Shown here: positions 22,901 to 35,900 of the stretch, piece after piece | Position numbering within the stretch: the stretch's first letter is position 1 | How the letters are laid out: each line of letters starts with the position of its first letter | Origin: Congeria kusceri | Lineage: Eukaryota; Mollusca; Bivalvia; Myida; Dreissenidae | Length of the DNA stretch: 64,000 nucleotides | Direction of reading: 5' to 3' | Assembly (NCBI GenBank): GCA_027627225.1 | Contig: CM051025.1 | Coordinates: 55,558,681-55,622,680 of the forward strand | Made by a program: the position numbers and the translations under genes | The notes under the pieces: generated by a model | Database searches by the model: none | The model's input: only the letters and a program-made list of their open reading frames with translations | What the model was told of the DNA's origin: nothing

Positions 22901-25900
22901 TAGTCAAACCACGAAGATTCATTTCATGTCTTTTAATTATCTTTAGTGTTGGTTAATATTAGAGAACATTTCTATTAATTATATACGGTTTGCAGCTGTT
23001 CTGGCTTGCGCAAGTATGGACAATATCGGTCAACGAACTTTTTGTTGCAGAATGATTTACTGATTTATTTTGAACGAATATGTATTGTACTGCAATCGAA
23101 AATCTAAATCTAAATGTAGTAGAATATTGCTTTGACCAGTAGAGTTGTACATGTGCAATTTCATAAACATGCAGTTTAATACTCGGTTAGTTTATACATG
23201 AAAATAACGTATCATCATAAAGTAATAAAACAAACACCATTGTTCAGCAAAATATATCGTATGTGTTTTATTTATTATTGTATTAACGATTCTTCATTGG
23301 GGCAGCATAAACAGTGACAAGGAACTTCTTGTGGGTGAAAAACAGAAATTGCAGGATGAAACCAATGCAATGAAAGTCAAGCTTGAAGAGGCGCTTAACA
23401 GGTTTGCGATGTTTGTATATTTCAGGGTTATCTTATTCAAACAAAGCTAAGTACGTTTGCAACCACAGCTAATGCAGTGCATTGTGATACCAAATATTAA
23501 GACATAAATACTTTCACCTAACAAAGGTGGTTATGCGTCTTTGTTTTGTCATAAACTCCCCAAAACAAATTTACAATGTGTCGTGTAAGCCAATATTCAA
23601 ACTTCAGTGAAAAAATACGCACATATAAAATTAAGTATTTAAGGATTATATAGCGTTTTTCTGATAAATTATGTGCACTCGATCTGCGATTTCATCTGAT
23701 GCTTTTTAGCTTACGCAACCTCGATTTGAACTACAAAAATGAGATCAACCAGCTACAAGATAAGCTTCACCAAGAAAAGCAAAAGATAAAGAAAGTAGAG
23801 GAAGAAAAGGACCAACTTTTGACACGGTATGTTGACACGAAAATTCCAAACGTCTACACATTGCAGAATAAATGTTATGTGCAGCATGAAACTATTGTTA
23901 AATGTTTCGTGTTAATTTAAATGAATCAATGCCTCATTTAGTAAATAAATTCAAAGATGTAACATAATTTTATAAATGAGTATAAAAAAAAACATGACAT
24001 TTGGACAAAACTGGTCTTAAAATAAGAGCTATATTATGTTTAGAGCCATAATATAAAATAAACAATTAGTAGCATAATGGTATGTACTGAAGCGTTCTGT
24101 TTCCAAACATTTCAGGCTTAGTTCCTCAACAGCCGCCAAGGTGCTTGATTCTAACCCAAATATCGCGGACCTGAGCGATCCAAACAGGCCACAGAAGATC
24201 GCCGAGAAGTTCTCCCAGGTCTATGATGACCAGTGGACAGACGCCATGGAAAGTTTGGAGAAGCTGGAAATGAAGGAGGAACAGTGCATCAAAACATTAC
24301 TAGACCTCCTGACTGTACGTATTGGCTATCAGTAAACTCATATATATCATATAGGTTCACTATTTTGCGCCTTTTGCAATTATTTAGTTAACATTAACTT
24401 TCTCATGGAATGTGTTTTAAATTGGTTTCAATCGAGATGAATCTTTGTAATTTTGTGTGTTTATATGCCTGAATGTAAGTTAGGATTTTTACGCAAAATG
24501 GTATTATGGATTTGGCTAAGATTTTCTGGGAACGCTGGAAATGGGCAAATGAATAACTGATAACATTTTGGTGTGATCCATTTGTATCCAGGATTGGTTT
24601 TCTCCGTACTACGAAAGCTTTATAGTTATTAATGTGTCCATGTAGTATATTTATGGAACTATACAAACAATGCGTGACAATGTGGTTGCTGTTTTATGTT
24701 TCGAGTTAATAAGATATGCTTTTGTTTATTTTCTAAATAAAGGCAACATGTATTTGTTGAGATAAAACGTACCCTAGGTTATTGCTGAATTCATGAATGA
24801 CTCTCTGTCCGACCCAAATATGTGAACCAATCGCCAAGGCTCCTTTCGCTTGCTAAATCTTTATCCAACACTTACCTCATTTTTAAAAAGTATTCTCTAC
24901 TTTCAGACCATGTACAGCCATTGTAAAGAAGCGCTGGACAACCAAAATTCTCGGATCGAGGAAGATCTTTTCCTCCCGCCCATGGAGAGTCAGTCGTCCT
25001 TATCGGAAACCAACGGAACCGAGAACATTAAATCTCCTACAAGCACCAAAGCCCATTCCAAGGTATTTTTGTGACGAAAATATGATTATTTTTTTATTTA
25101 AGAGTACATGAATAATTGCAAAATAAGACGAAAATCTTTTTTATCTATGCTTTCGAAGTAGTTTGGTATAGTTTTTGCTTGCAATTTGAGACTTGCTATA
25201 CATGCTTTTTGTAGTATTATGTAGTGAATGACGAAGGTTTTTCTTTTTTCTTATTGTTGTTAGATATTGTCTGACCAGATCTTTGTGCTTTGCTTGCATT
25301 TCTTACAATGGTGTTCTTTATTATTTTCGTGTATGTCTACTCCATCACAATACTATAGGAGAAATAGAATCTTGCTGGTACATATTATGCAAGTATTCCT
25401 CCATTCAATCCAAACGTACAGTAGCATGTAAAATGTTTATACTATAAAATGGACTTAAATCAACTGTAGTCTCATTCAAGCTATCAAGCGCAATGACTTT
25501 TAAGATATGCGTTCGAACTGCAGGTGTGGATTGCTAGATGTGTGAGACCTGTCACCCAATGTGACCCCTTTTTACCAAAAGTTATGTAGTTTTATTATCC
25601 TCTTTTTCCAATCACCCGGTGCATGTTTCCCCATAGATTCCGCGATTCACTTCCCATAAAGGTGGTAGACCAGCACTGCCAAACCTTGCCACAGAGAAAA
25701 CAACTGTAGTAAGTTCTTTGTGACCTTTGTTATTTATCCACTGTGATGTTCGTGTATTTATTAAAAACCTAATAACGGCAACCATACACTGTTATTCGTT
25801 ACAATATTACTGAAGCAAATAATTCAAATTATACTTGTATATATAGGATCTGACACGAGTTGTCATTTCATACCATATTGTATTAAACGAGTTCAGGAAT

Positions 25901-26755
25901 TTTGTTAGTAAGCGAGCCTTTAAGCAAGCCTTTGGCGAGCTTACTAACGAATTTCCTGGACGAGTTTAATAAAATATTGTATGAAATGGCAACGAGTGTC
26001 AGATCTTTTTTATCACATGCTTTAAAACGAAATAAAACTCTTCTAATTTTACCACAATAAGTTGGTAATTTCTCAAAGCTGTGTACTGACGTGACGTCAT
26101 TTCAGTAATTCTAATCGCAAACATTTTAAGGGATCATTTCAGCATAATTTAAACATTCCAGATTTTCTAAAATTCAGAATATACTGTTTATATGTAGAAA
26201 AAGACATGTGCATGGTTGCAGTTACTAACTTAATGTTAACAAAAGTTCTGTATTAAAATATGGTTTAGGGTTCTATGTAAGTATGGTTATCAATCATTAG
26301 AAATATCATTCATAATAACGCATTTACATTTTAAATCTGATGCATATCTAAGTGTATTATCATAAGAAATTTCTGGCTTCGAGCTGTCTTATCATTCTTA
26401 TGTTATTTGTATTAAATTTATATATCTGAATGGTACTTATTTATATTTCAAATTTATGCTTTATATAAATCAGCCAAAACAGTTCTTATCTTTTTCTACT
26501 TGTTGATAATCGAATATATTGTTTTGATAAATTAATTCAGTTTGCTGGCAGAATGTATGTCTTTGTTTAAGAAATACCTATTTGGTTATATCTCAAATAA
26601 TTCATTAAAAAATCCACAATTAAATAATTCATTACAAATATTTTAAATAACGTGTTGAAACGACTTGCATTGAGTGGTGTTTCAAAAGTGAATACATTTT
26701 TAGATTTCTTGCTCTTCTTCTCTTTAAGGTTTTCGACCAAGGATTATTATTATTA

Positions 26756-26798
<43 letters not shown>

Positions 26799-26909
26799 TT
26801 ATTATTATTATTATTATTTACAATATAAATAATAATAATTATTATTGTTATTATTGTTATTATTATTATTATTATTATTTATTATATTATTATTTTTATT
26901 ATTATTATA

Positions 26910-26949
<40 letters not shown>

Positions 26950-29900
26950 TATTCCCTCGGAACAAAACTGTTTAAAAAATGCATTATCCAAAGGTCGGAA
27001 ACCTTATAACTTTCGCATTTTGCTCTTTTTCTGTTCAGGAGTATTGTTCCTGGATGTTTCTCACTGTTTTTCAATAACTACGTCCAATGGCACTTACCAT
27101 ATCGTGAAAATAAAGTGTTTTTGGTTATAACAAATTGACTTTTATCATAAAGCCGTATGTCAATGGAGTATTTTGGTAAAATTTCCAATACACCAGATAA
27201 GTTTTTCTGGATATATCTTTGTTTTATTTGACTACCCAAGAAACACTTTTACCTGATAATAGCCTAAAGCATTTCAAATTAAGAATTTAAAGAGAAATGA
27301 TTCCATTGATGATAAAACGACATGTGTATGTTAAAAAATGTTTATTTTATGTGATGTTGTATTGAGGCATGGTATTTGGTTAGTCTGTTTTAAAGATGTT
27401 ATGCCAATTGTCAACAGTTGCGATTTTAAGATAAACTGTATGGCCGTCGATATGACATTATAAATATGCTATGGTAAGATATGAAACCATAAGTAAAAAT
27501 TTAAGCATATTTGTAGTAACTATACGGTAACTTTGCAGATCTATTTCCCGGATATTTTGGTACAGTAACATGTAACGAAGATTTCAGCAAGTGCCTAATA
27601 TGGAATTATTATACATCGCAACATGTGAATAATTGAGATTTGGTCAATAAATTGCAAATACCGATTTGGAACATTACCTATTAATATGCTTCCAATGTAA
27701 AATCAGTTAGAAAGCGTCATCGGGATTAGTTTTTGAGGATAATGATTATACATTCAAACTAAATCATAATACAAACACAGTCAAACTAAAAGTGTATATC
27801 GTGACATTTGGACTTACCTATGCTAAACTGTTAAGGCTAATAAGTGAATTTTACCCTATCAATTAAGTATTGTAACATAATTGAGTGTCATTTATATAAT
27901 AACTGATTTACAAACGGTAAAGAAGGTTTTGTAATTACAAGGTATGTAAATTTAAATAATTAAATCAATGCTTAGACGCTTAGCTAAATTATTAACTTAA
28001 TTTTGTATATATATAAAAAAGTATATTTGTGGCACAAGTTCGTGACAATAGTCAGTTTAGGTATATATTTCGGATAAGTGTCGAAACAACCCGCATTAAC
28101 TGGCATGCTTGTAAGACAACGTACACAAACTATCGACGGATTATTGTGGAAAAGGTCCGTATTAACTGGCATGCTTGTAAGACAACGTACACAAACTATC
28201 CAATGATTATTGTGGACAAGGTCCGCATTAACTGGCATGCTTGTAAGACAACGTACACAAACTATCCAATGATTATTGTGGACAAGGTCCGCATTAACTG
28301 GCATGCTTGTAAGACAACGTACACAAACTATCGACGGATTATTGTGGAAAAGGTCCGCATTAACTGGCATGCTTGTAAGACAACGTACACAAACTATCCA
28401 ATGATTATTGTGGACAAGGTCCGCATTAACTGGCATGCTTGTAAGACAACGTACACAAACTATCCAATGATTATTGTGGACAAGGTCCGCATTAACTGGC
28501 ATGCTTGTAAGACAACGTACACAAACTATCGACGGATTATTGTGGACAAGGTCCGCATTAACTGGCATGCTTGTAAGACAACGTACACAAACTATCGACG
28601 GATTATTGTGGACAAGGTCCGCATTAACTGGCATGCTTGTAAGACAACGTACACAAACTATCGACGGATTATTGTGGACAAGGTCCGCATTAACTGGCAT
28701 GCTTGTAAGACAACGTACACAAACTATCGACGGATTATTGTGGACAAGGTCCGCATTAACTGGCATGCTTGTAAGACAACGTACACAAACTATCGACGGA
28801 TTATTGTGGACAAGGTCCGCATTAACTGGCATGCTTTTAAGACAACGTACACAAACTATCGACGGATTATTGTGGACAAGGTCCGCATTAACTGGCATGC
28901 TTGTAAGACAACGTACACAAACTATCCAATGATTATTGTGGACAAGGTCCGCATTAACTGGCATGCTTGTAAGACAACGTACACAAACTATCCAATGATT
29001 ATTGTGGACAAGGTCCGCATTAACTGGCATGCTTGTAAGACAACGTACACAAACTATCGACGGATTATTGTGGACAAGGTCCGCATTAACTGGCATGCTT
29101 GTAAGACAACGTACACAAACTATCGACGGATTATTGTGGACAAGGTCCGCATTAACTGGCATGCTTGTAAGACAACGTACACAAACTATCCAATGATTAT
29201 TGTGGACAAGGTCCGCATTAACTGGCATGCTTGTAAGACAACGTACACAAACTATCCAATGATTATTGTGGACAAGGTCCGCATTAACTGGCATGCTTGT
29301 AAGACAACGTACACAAACTATCCAATGATTATTGTGGACAAGGTCCGCATTAACTGGCATGCTTGTAAGACAACGTACACAAACTATCGACGGATTATTG
29401 TGGAAAAGGTCCGCATTAACTGGCATGCTTGTAAGACAACGTACACAAACTATCGACGGATTATTGTGGAAAAGGTCCGCATTAACTGGCATGCTTGTAA
29501 GACAACGTACACAAACTATCCAATGATTATTGTGGACAAGGTCCGCATTAACTGGCATGCTTGTAAGACAACGTACACAAACTATCCAATGATTATTGTG
29601 GACAAGGTCCGCATTAACTGGCATGCTTGTAAGACAACGTACACAAACTATCGACGGATTATTGTGGACAAGGTCCGCATTAACTGGCATGCTTGTAAGA
29701 CAACGTACACAAACTATCGACGGATTATTGTGGACAAGGTCCGCATTAACTGGCATGCTTGTAAGACAACGTACACAAACTATCGACGGATTATTGTGGA
29801 AAAGGTTGTAATATTTCAGTTGTTACGTTGAATAGCACATATGCCATAAAGCCAGATCTGAATTATGTGTTGGCAATATGTTTCCTGACAACATATTCCA

Positions 29901-32900
29901 AATCAGTAAAAAAAAAAAAAACATCTTCGTTAACAAACGGTAACGAAGATTTTTTCCAGTTGTAAGTCACTGGTATTTAGAATAGGAATTATTGTTCTCA
30001 AAGTGTTGTATCCTGAAAGTCATAAAGAGTAAACTACATATAGATGGTATAGCATATACCTGTACCGTAGTCAAGAATGTACAGATATTTTAAAAATAAC
30101 ATGTGCTTCCCGGTCACAGAATGTGTCCATTGTATAAACATGTATATATGATTTTGCTTGGTGTGAACATTAAAAGAATAGCTTCTAAATGCAGTAATCA
30201 AAAGTGTACTTAAATAATTATTAGCTGATTTAATCAACTCAACGCTTCCTTCCATGCAGAGTCAAGTTCTATATTTTGGTAACGAAGCTTTTGATCACGA
30301 AGGTTTCAAGAAAACATGCGTTTTGGTTAACTGACAAAGAAAGGTACATAAACATGCATCATTAAATTAATTTATAATATGGTAAATTAATACATATTTA
30401 AGGACAATCATGTTTTGCGCAACCAAAGTGTTAGAATTTCAATACTTGTGGTAACGAAGGTTTTATGTTTCTTCGCATTTTAGCACCTCTGTGTTCCATG
30501 TAAGTTTAATGTCACATAATACTGCTCTTTGTGCAAATTTCAGCAAAGTATTTTTGCGTTGTGATAATGAAGTTATCAAAATAAGACACTTGTGCCTTGA
30601 TTTCTACTATAAATGTGTGTTCTGCAGCTGACCAAAGAGACGGTAACGGATATTTTTAAGTTGCAAAGAAAACTGGCGACAACCAAACAATGCAAATATT
30701 TTACACATTAAAGTACGAAAAATGGGTAAAATATTTATGCTTTCCATATAGTAATAATTTTCGTACAATATGATGCCTAAAATACATGTACAAAGGGTGA
30801 TTTTAAATACAATCCGATGTCGTTATTTTTAAAAATTTATCTGGCGACAGTAACGATGGTTTAAATTTCAGGTATACAATTATTAAAATATTCAGATAAA
30901 TCGAGACGCTAACATTCAAATTTTTTACATAATTCTGTATTCCGCCCACCTTTGTTTAAAATATTATTAATATAATGGAATCGTATTATTTGTGCGGTTT
31001 ACTGAGGAGAACATCAAATGGACCTACTTATTGAAAAAAATAGAACTATTGTTTTAAAAGGCGTATTTAACGAATGCATGCAGATAAGTTACATTATTCA
31101 TTACAGCCTTACGCCCTGTTAATAACTTTTCATATTTAATGGCAGTTCCTTTCATATCGACATACACTCGTGCATCGCAACTTTAACAGTATGTGTATAT
31201 TATCAATCTATGCCTACGTATATGTTCCTAACCCAGTGTAATGTTATACTGTGTATAGGAGGTTGTCACAACTACAAAAGAACGCCAAACACGTGCCCAC
31301 TCTGTACCAAAGGTAAGGTCCCTTTGCATGAATCTTTGAGCTCAGTTTTGCTCTTTTAGTTGACATGTTTTACTTGTGCTTAATTATATGTTATATTGAT
31401 CGCAGTCAGTAAGATGCTTCTTACCTATATAGGTATTAGGTAAGTACGTGTATAATGAATACATTACACAATGGTTGAACATGCTTTTTTCTGAAATGGC
31501 TTTCCTCGATACGCTTGACAAATGTTGTGTATGCAATGACAATGATTTAAAAGTGAATATTTTCTGGTATGCTTTGAAAGTTCCTTAGTAGCGCAGTACT
31601 ACACCGTATTAGTCAAGTGTTCGAGTCTTGCACATTCCTGTTTAATAATAATAAAACATTTTTATGTATTGTTGTGTGTTACGGGGCTATGAAGTTTAAT
31701 TATTCATTTTTGGAATCACTGGACGGTTTCATTTTTATGTATTATTTAATTATTTTATTATTATAGGTGATAATACACACACAAAAAATTAAAACTAATT
31801 CAAAAGTATTCAAATGGCATGATAAAAAATTTGAACACAAATTGACCCAATTCTGGGATCGAACCTCCGCCCACTCCCTTCAAATGCCAGTGCTTTATCA
31901 ACTGGACTATTAAAGCTTGCGTTATCATGGTGCAATAGACCGATCCGGGTTTTGCCACGAATAGTTGAAACTCCTCCCCAGCTATTGTTAAAGGATTAAT
32001 TTCCATTCATCGAAAATCACAAATATTACCACGTGCTCATTTGAATATCGAAACATTGTGCACGTGCTCTTTATTTTGTATGAAACAGATTACCCGCTAA
32101 ACACGTGATATCCGAATGCGCTGATTGGATAATATTGCAAATTAATTTGAATATGATTGATAGTTGTGGAAGCGTCAATACTTGCTTGTAAACTTAACAA
32201 TTTACATGGTCGATTGAACTCAAATTATAAATTATGACGCAATTCTTTGATTGATCGGTTCAGATGAAAATATAGCCTGGTTCCCGGTTCGTACTAGGAT
32301 AGTACGCCTGGCACAAACCAATGAATGTTGGACGTGATGGTTTCTGTTCAGTAATGCAATTTTGACAAAAATGGGTCCATCCAGAAACAACATTGCCTTT
32401 CTAAAGCACGTTTATGTTAGATTGCAAAAATTAAAGCCATTTTGTTGTGCGCGACATGTTTATGCTAGCACAATGGAGACCGCAAGTCGAATGTATTTCG
32501 GACATTACAGTCCAGATGGAATTTCGGTTAAATGACTTGTTTCAATACTGTTTGTATGTGTATTAAATAGATATTGACCACAATGGGAAAACAATATTAT
32601 GTAAAAAGCTTAAAACTGATTTTCTCACTGTAACACCACAGGTTTATTTCAGTATTCACATTTTGTGAGTGTCACATGGAATATACTAACACAAAAATGC
32701 ATGCTATATTTATAAAGTCAATCATACCATTGCTTCTATCCTGTTTCGGCTGATTTCTTTACATAAAAATATTTCTATAAAGCATTGGCGGTCAAAAATC
32801 CCAGTTGAATAATCCTGCGTTTAATTGCCGGAACCAAAGAAAATGCTGTTAAAATAACATTATGTATGAAATTAATTCAGTCTCAATAATTACTTTGTAG

Positions 32901-35900
32901 CTTTAATACCCATTTTTATACAACCGAGCAAATTTAATCATTCTATTTAACTTTATTGAGAACAAAATTAATGTTTTTACTAGTTACTATAAGAAATTTT
33001 TTGCACTTTCATGCATTTTTTAAAAGTTATATGTATTTTTAATTAAACAGATATGCATATCAATCAATAGGTAATCAGTACCTATCACTTACTTTTACAT
33101 GTTTAGATTTTTAGTAAACAATGACCTAATTTTACATTTGACTAAACTATTTTATACTAATACAATAAACAACTTTGGTTTGAATATATTTATAACTTGT
33201 TTTATAACTATGCAGTTCTTATTGAACTATTTGTCTTGATCTATTTTAACTGAAATGTTCAAGTTGATGATTGATGGGACTTCAGTTTTAAGCAGGTTGT
33301 ACTAAACTAGTCCCAAATATGAAAACTGTAATTGAGAAGTGTATCCTGAACATATGCCATGATGACTCTAGTTACAGCTCATTTTCAAAATATGACAAAC
33401 ATACTGTTTGTTGTGAGACATGCAATTACTTTGTTGTACTTGAAAGCTAATGAAATATCATAAAATTTGACATACAGTAAAGACAGACACAAGTTTTATT
33501 TTCATCCGCAATACATATATCAGTATGATTGTACAATACTTGCTATTCTGCATATACATATAAATAAAATGTATTCAAATAACTAAATTAAGGTAACAAT
33601 TATTCTTACATAGTACAAAAACAAACACTAGTATTGTAAAGCATTCGCATTGGTGATCTGGTCAAAACGTTCCATGACCAAATCGAACATGGTCAAAACG
33701 TACCAAATTGTGGTCAACACGTGCAATGAATGTCCTTGGTCAAAACGTACCTACAATTTGTCAAAACGTACTTTTGACAGGCTTTGTTTATCATATTTTT
33801 TCTCATTATGTAAGATCTCAAAAACGCATATTGAAAACATTAGCAGTTGCTTTTTGAATCTTTATGGCAAAAAATGTATTTTGTTTCGAACTATGCTACT
33901 TTGCGCTATATAAAAATTATAACATTATAAGTGCCTGTGTCTGATCACTCTACATCTGTTTTGAAAACAAAATCTGGACAGTCATATCGGATATGAAAAC
34001 AAATAATGCAATAAAATAATGTTATATGTATAACGATTATCTACATCTATGTATAGACACAGATGTAGATATTTCATCTGAAAACAGGTCTGATTATACA
34101 AGAATATATATGTATATAATGGTATTACAATATTCCTCATTTGTGTACATCATACTAAACATAACCATAATGACCCAGGACAAACATTTTACATAATACC
34201 GATGTATTGTAATCAGGAAATAAATAACATGCTGTCTGACTAAAATATCCAATTTAAACAAGTTATGTACGAAATTTTGCGTTATAGCTGATTGTACGAA
34301 CTACTGTACAAGTACAAACATTGTTCAGGATATAGATTTCTGTTTAATCTAATAACAAGTAGCATTGCTCTTTCAAATCAATATACCATCATGCACTCAC
34401 CGTCATGTGTGAACTTCACTTAGACGCTCAATTAATACACTTTCGCTCAGAATCTAATGTCTGTCAACACTCCATAATAGCCGCCGCGATGCCCGTTTGT
34501 GCTTGACCCATTAACGGAGTGATAGGAGCAAGTAATCCAGAATAATGAAAATACGGCGCTCAGTCAGTGTGTAATGTATTCATATGGGGCAGGTTAATAT
34601 TTTCGCACTATAATAACAAACTAAATATTCGGTGTTGAATAGATTGATGCTGAAGCATGTAATGGCAACATTTCTTTATGTCGATAAACGATCAGGAAAG
34701 TTATAGTACTAATTGATATATAGCACAGCTTAGTTAGTATAGCTTTACTTGAGTTGTTGGTTTTGTTGTTGTTGTTGTTTGTTCAGTGCAGTTGTCTTTT
34801 CCAATTGTGTTGTTTTATATGTGTGATAAATGATTGTATTGAAAATATCATTGGTTAGGAAATATGAACGTTATATTAGTTAACATTTACCATTATATAC
34901 CGTGTAATTATTGACATCTTTTTTTTTAGTTAAAATTAAAAATGCACAATTTGTGAAATGGACTGGAGTTATTTAAGATCGCAATGTTCATGTTCTGTTA
35001 AAATAAGGAAATATATTTAAATGTATGTAAAAACATCACACGTATACATATACGTATACTAAGTTTCTGTGGATAAAAGTAATTTATATTAAATTTCTTA
35101 GCAACCAATTACACGAAGTAGTTTGATCATCATTGAAATGCATTGATTATTTTATTTTTCTAATAAGATATTATACACAGTGTTCAATGTTAAAGTTTTG
35201 AGTAACGCCCTCGCGAGTAAACCTAGCTCCAATTCGTTGTTTATTAACCGATAAACAACGATAAATTTAAAAGTATTTCTTAATTACTATGTGTTTCTGG
35301 TAGATGAAGGGGGAGAAGATGCCAGAAGTACCAGTCGAGGTGAGGAAGGGAATAAAAGAGTACCGTAAGAAAGTTGCCAAACAAGTGATACCGGTCTTAG
35401 AACAGGTAACTTGTTTAACTTCATACGAGTAGGTTTTCAATACTAAAACTCCATGATAAAACCATTATTTAATATCATCGAAACGTTATTTGTCAAAACA
35501 AAACAAATAGCGTAATTTACCAAATAATTTACACTATTTTGATATCGTATGCAGTCCAAACTGTGCATGAACATATTGTCTCACAAAACAAATGGATACA
35601 TACCGTGGTTATTTGTGTTTAGGAGGTGCTGAACAAACTTAAACGAATGGAAGAATTTGGAGACAAGGTCGTCGAAATTTGTTTTCCGTACATCAAGAGG
35701 TGAGCATTGTAAAGTTATGTTCTCTCTACCTTGTTTCAAGTATTTTGAGTATTGTGTGATTTTGTATGCAACAGTTTTGTTTATAAATATAAATACCTAT
35801 CGATACAAGTACTATCTCGTGCACTCTTGAAAAGTAGTATACATATTATGTATAGATTATTATCAATGTTTCAAAACATACTATGTAGATGCGTGGAGTT

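Noticed and set aside
28091..29806. CRISPR-like array
   Set aside because: Units are head-to-tail with no unique spacers, 66 bp long, in a eukaryotic intron.
27984..29831. 590- and 600-codon frames on opposite strands as genes
   Set aside because: They exist because the 66-bp unit is a multiple of three without stops. The array is intronic, has no splice context or start region, and is absent from the paralog.
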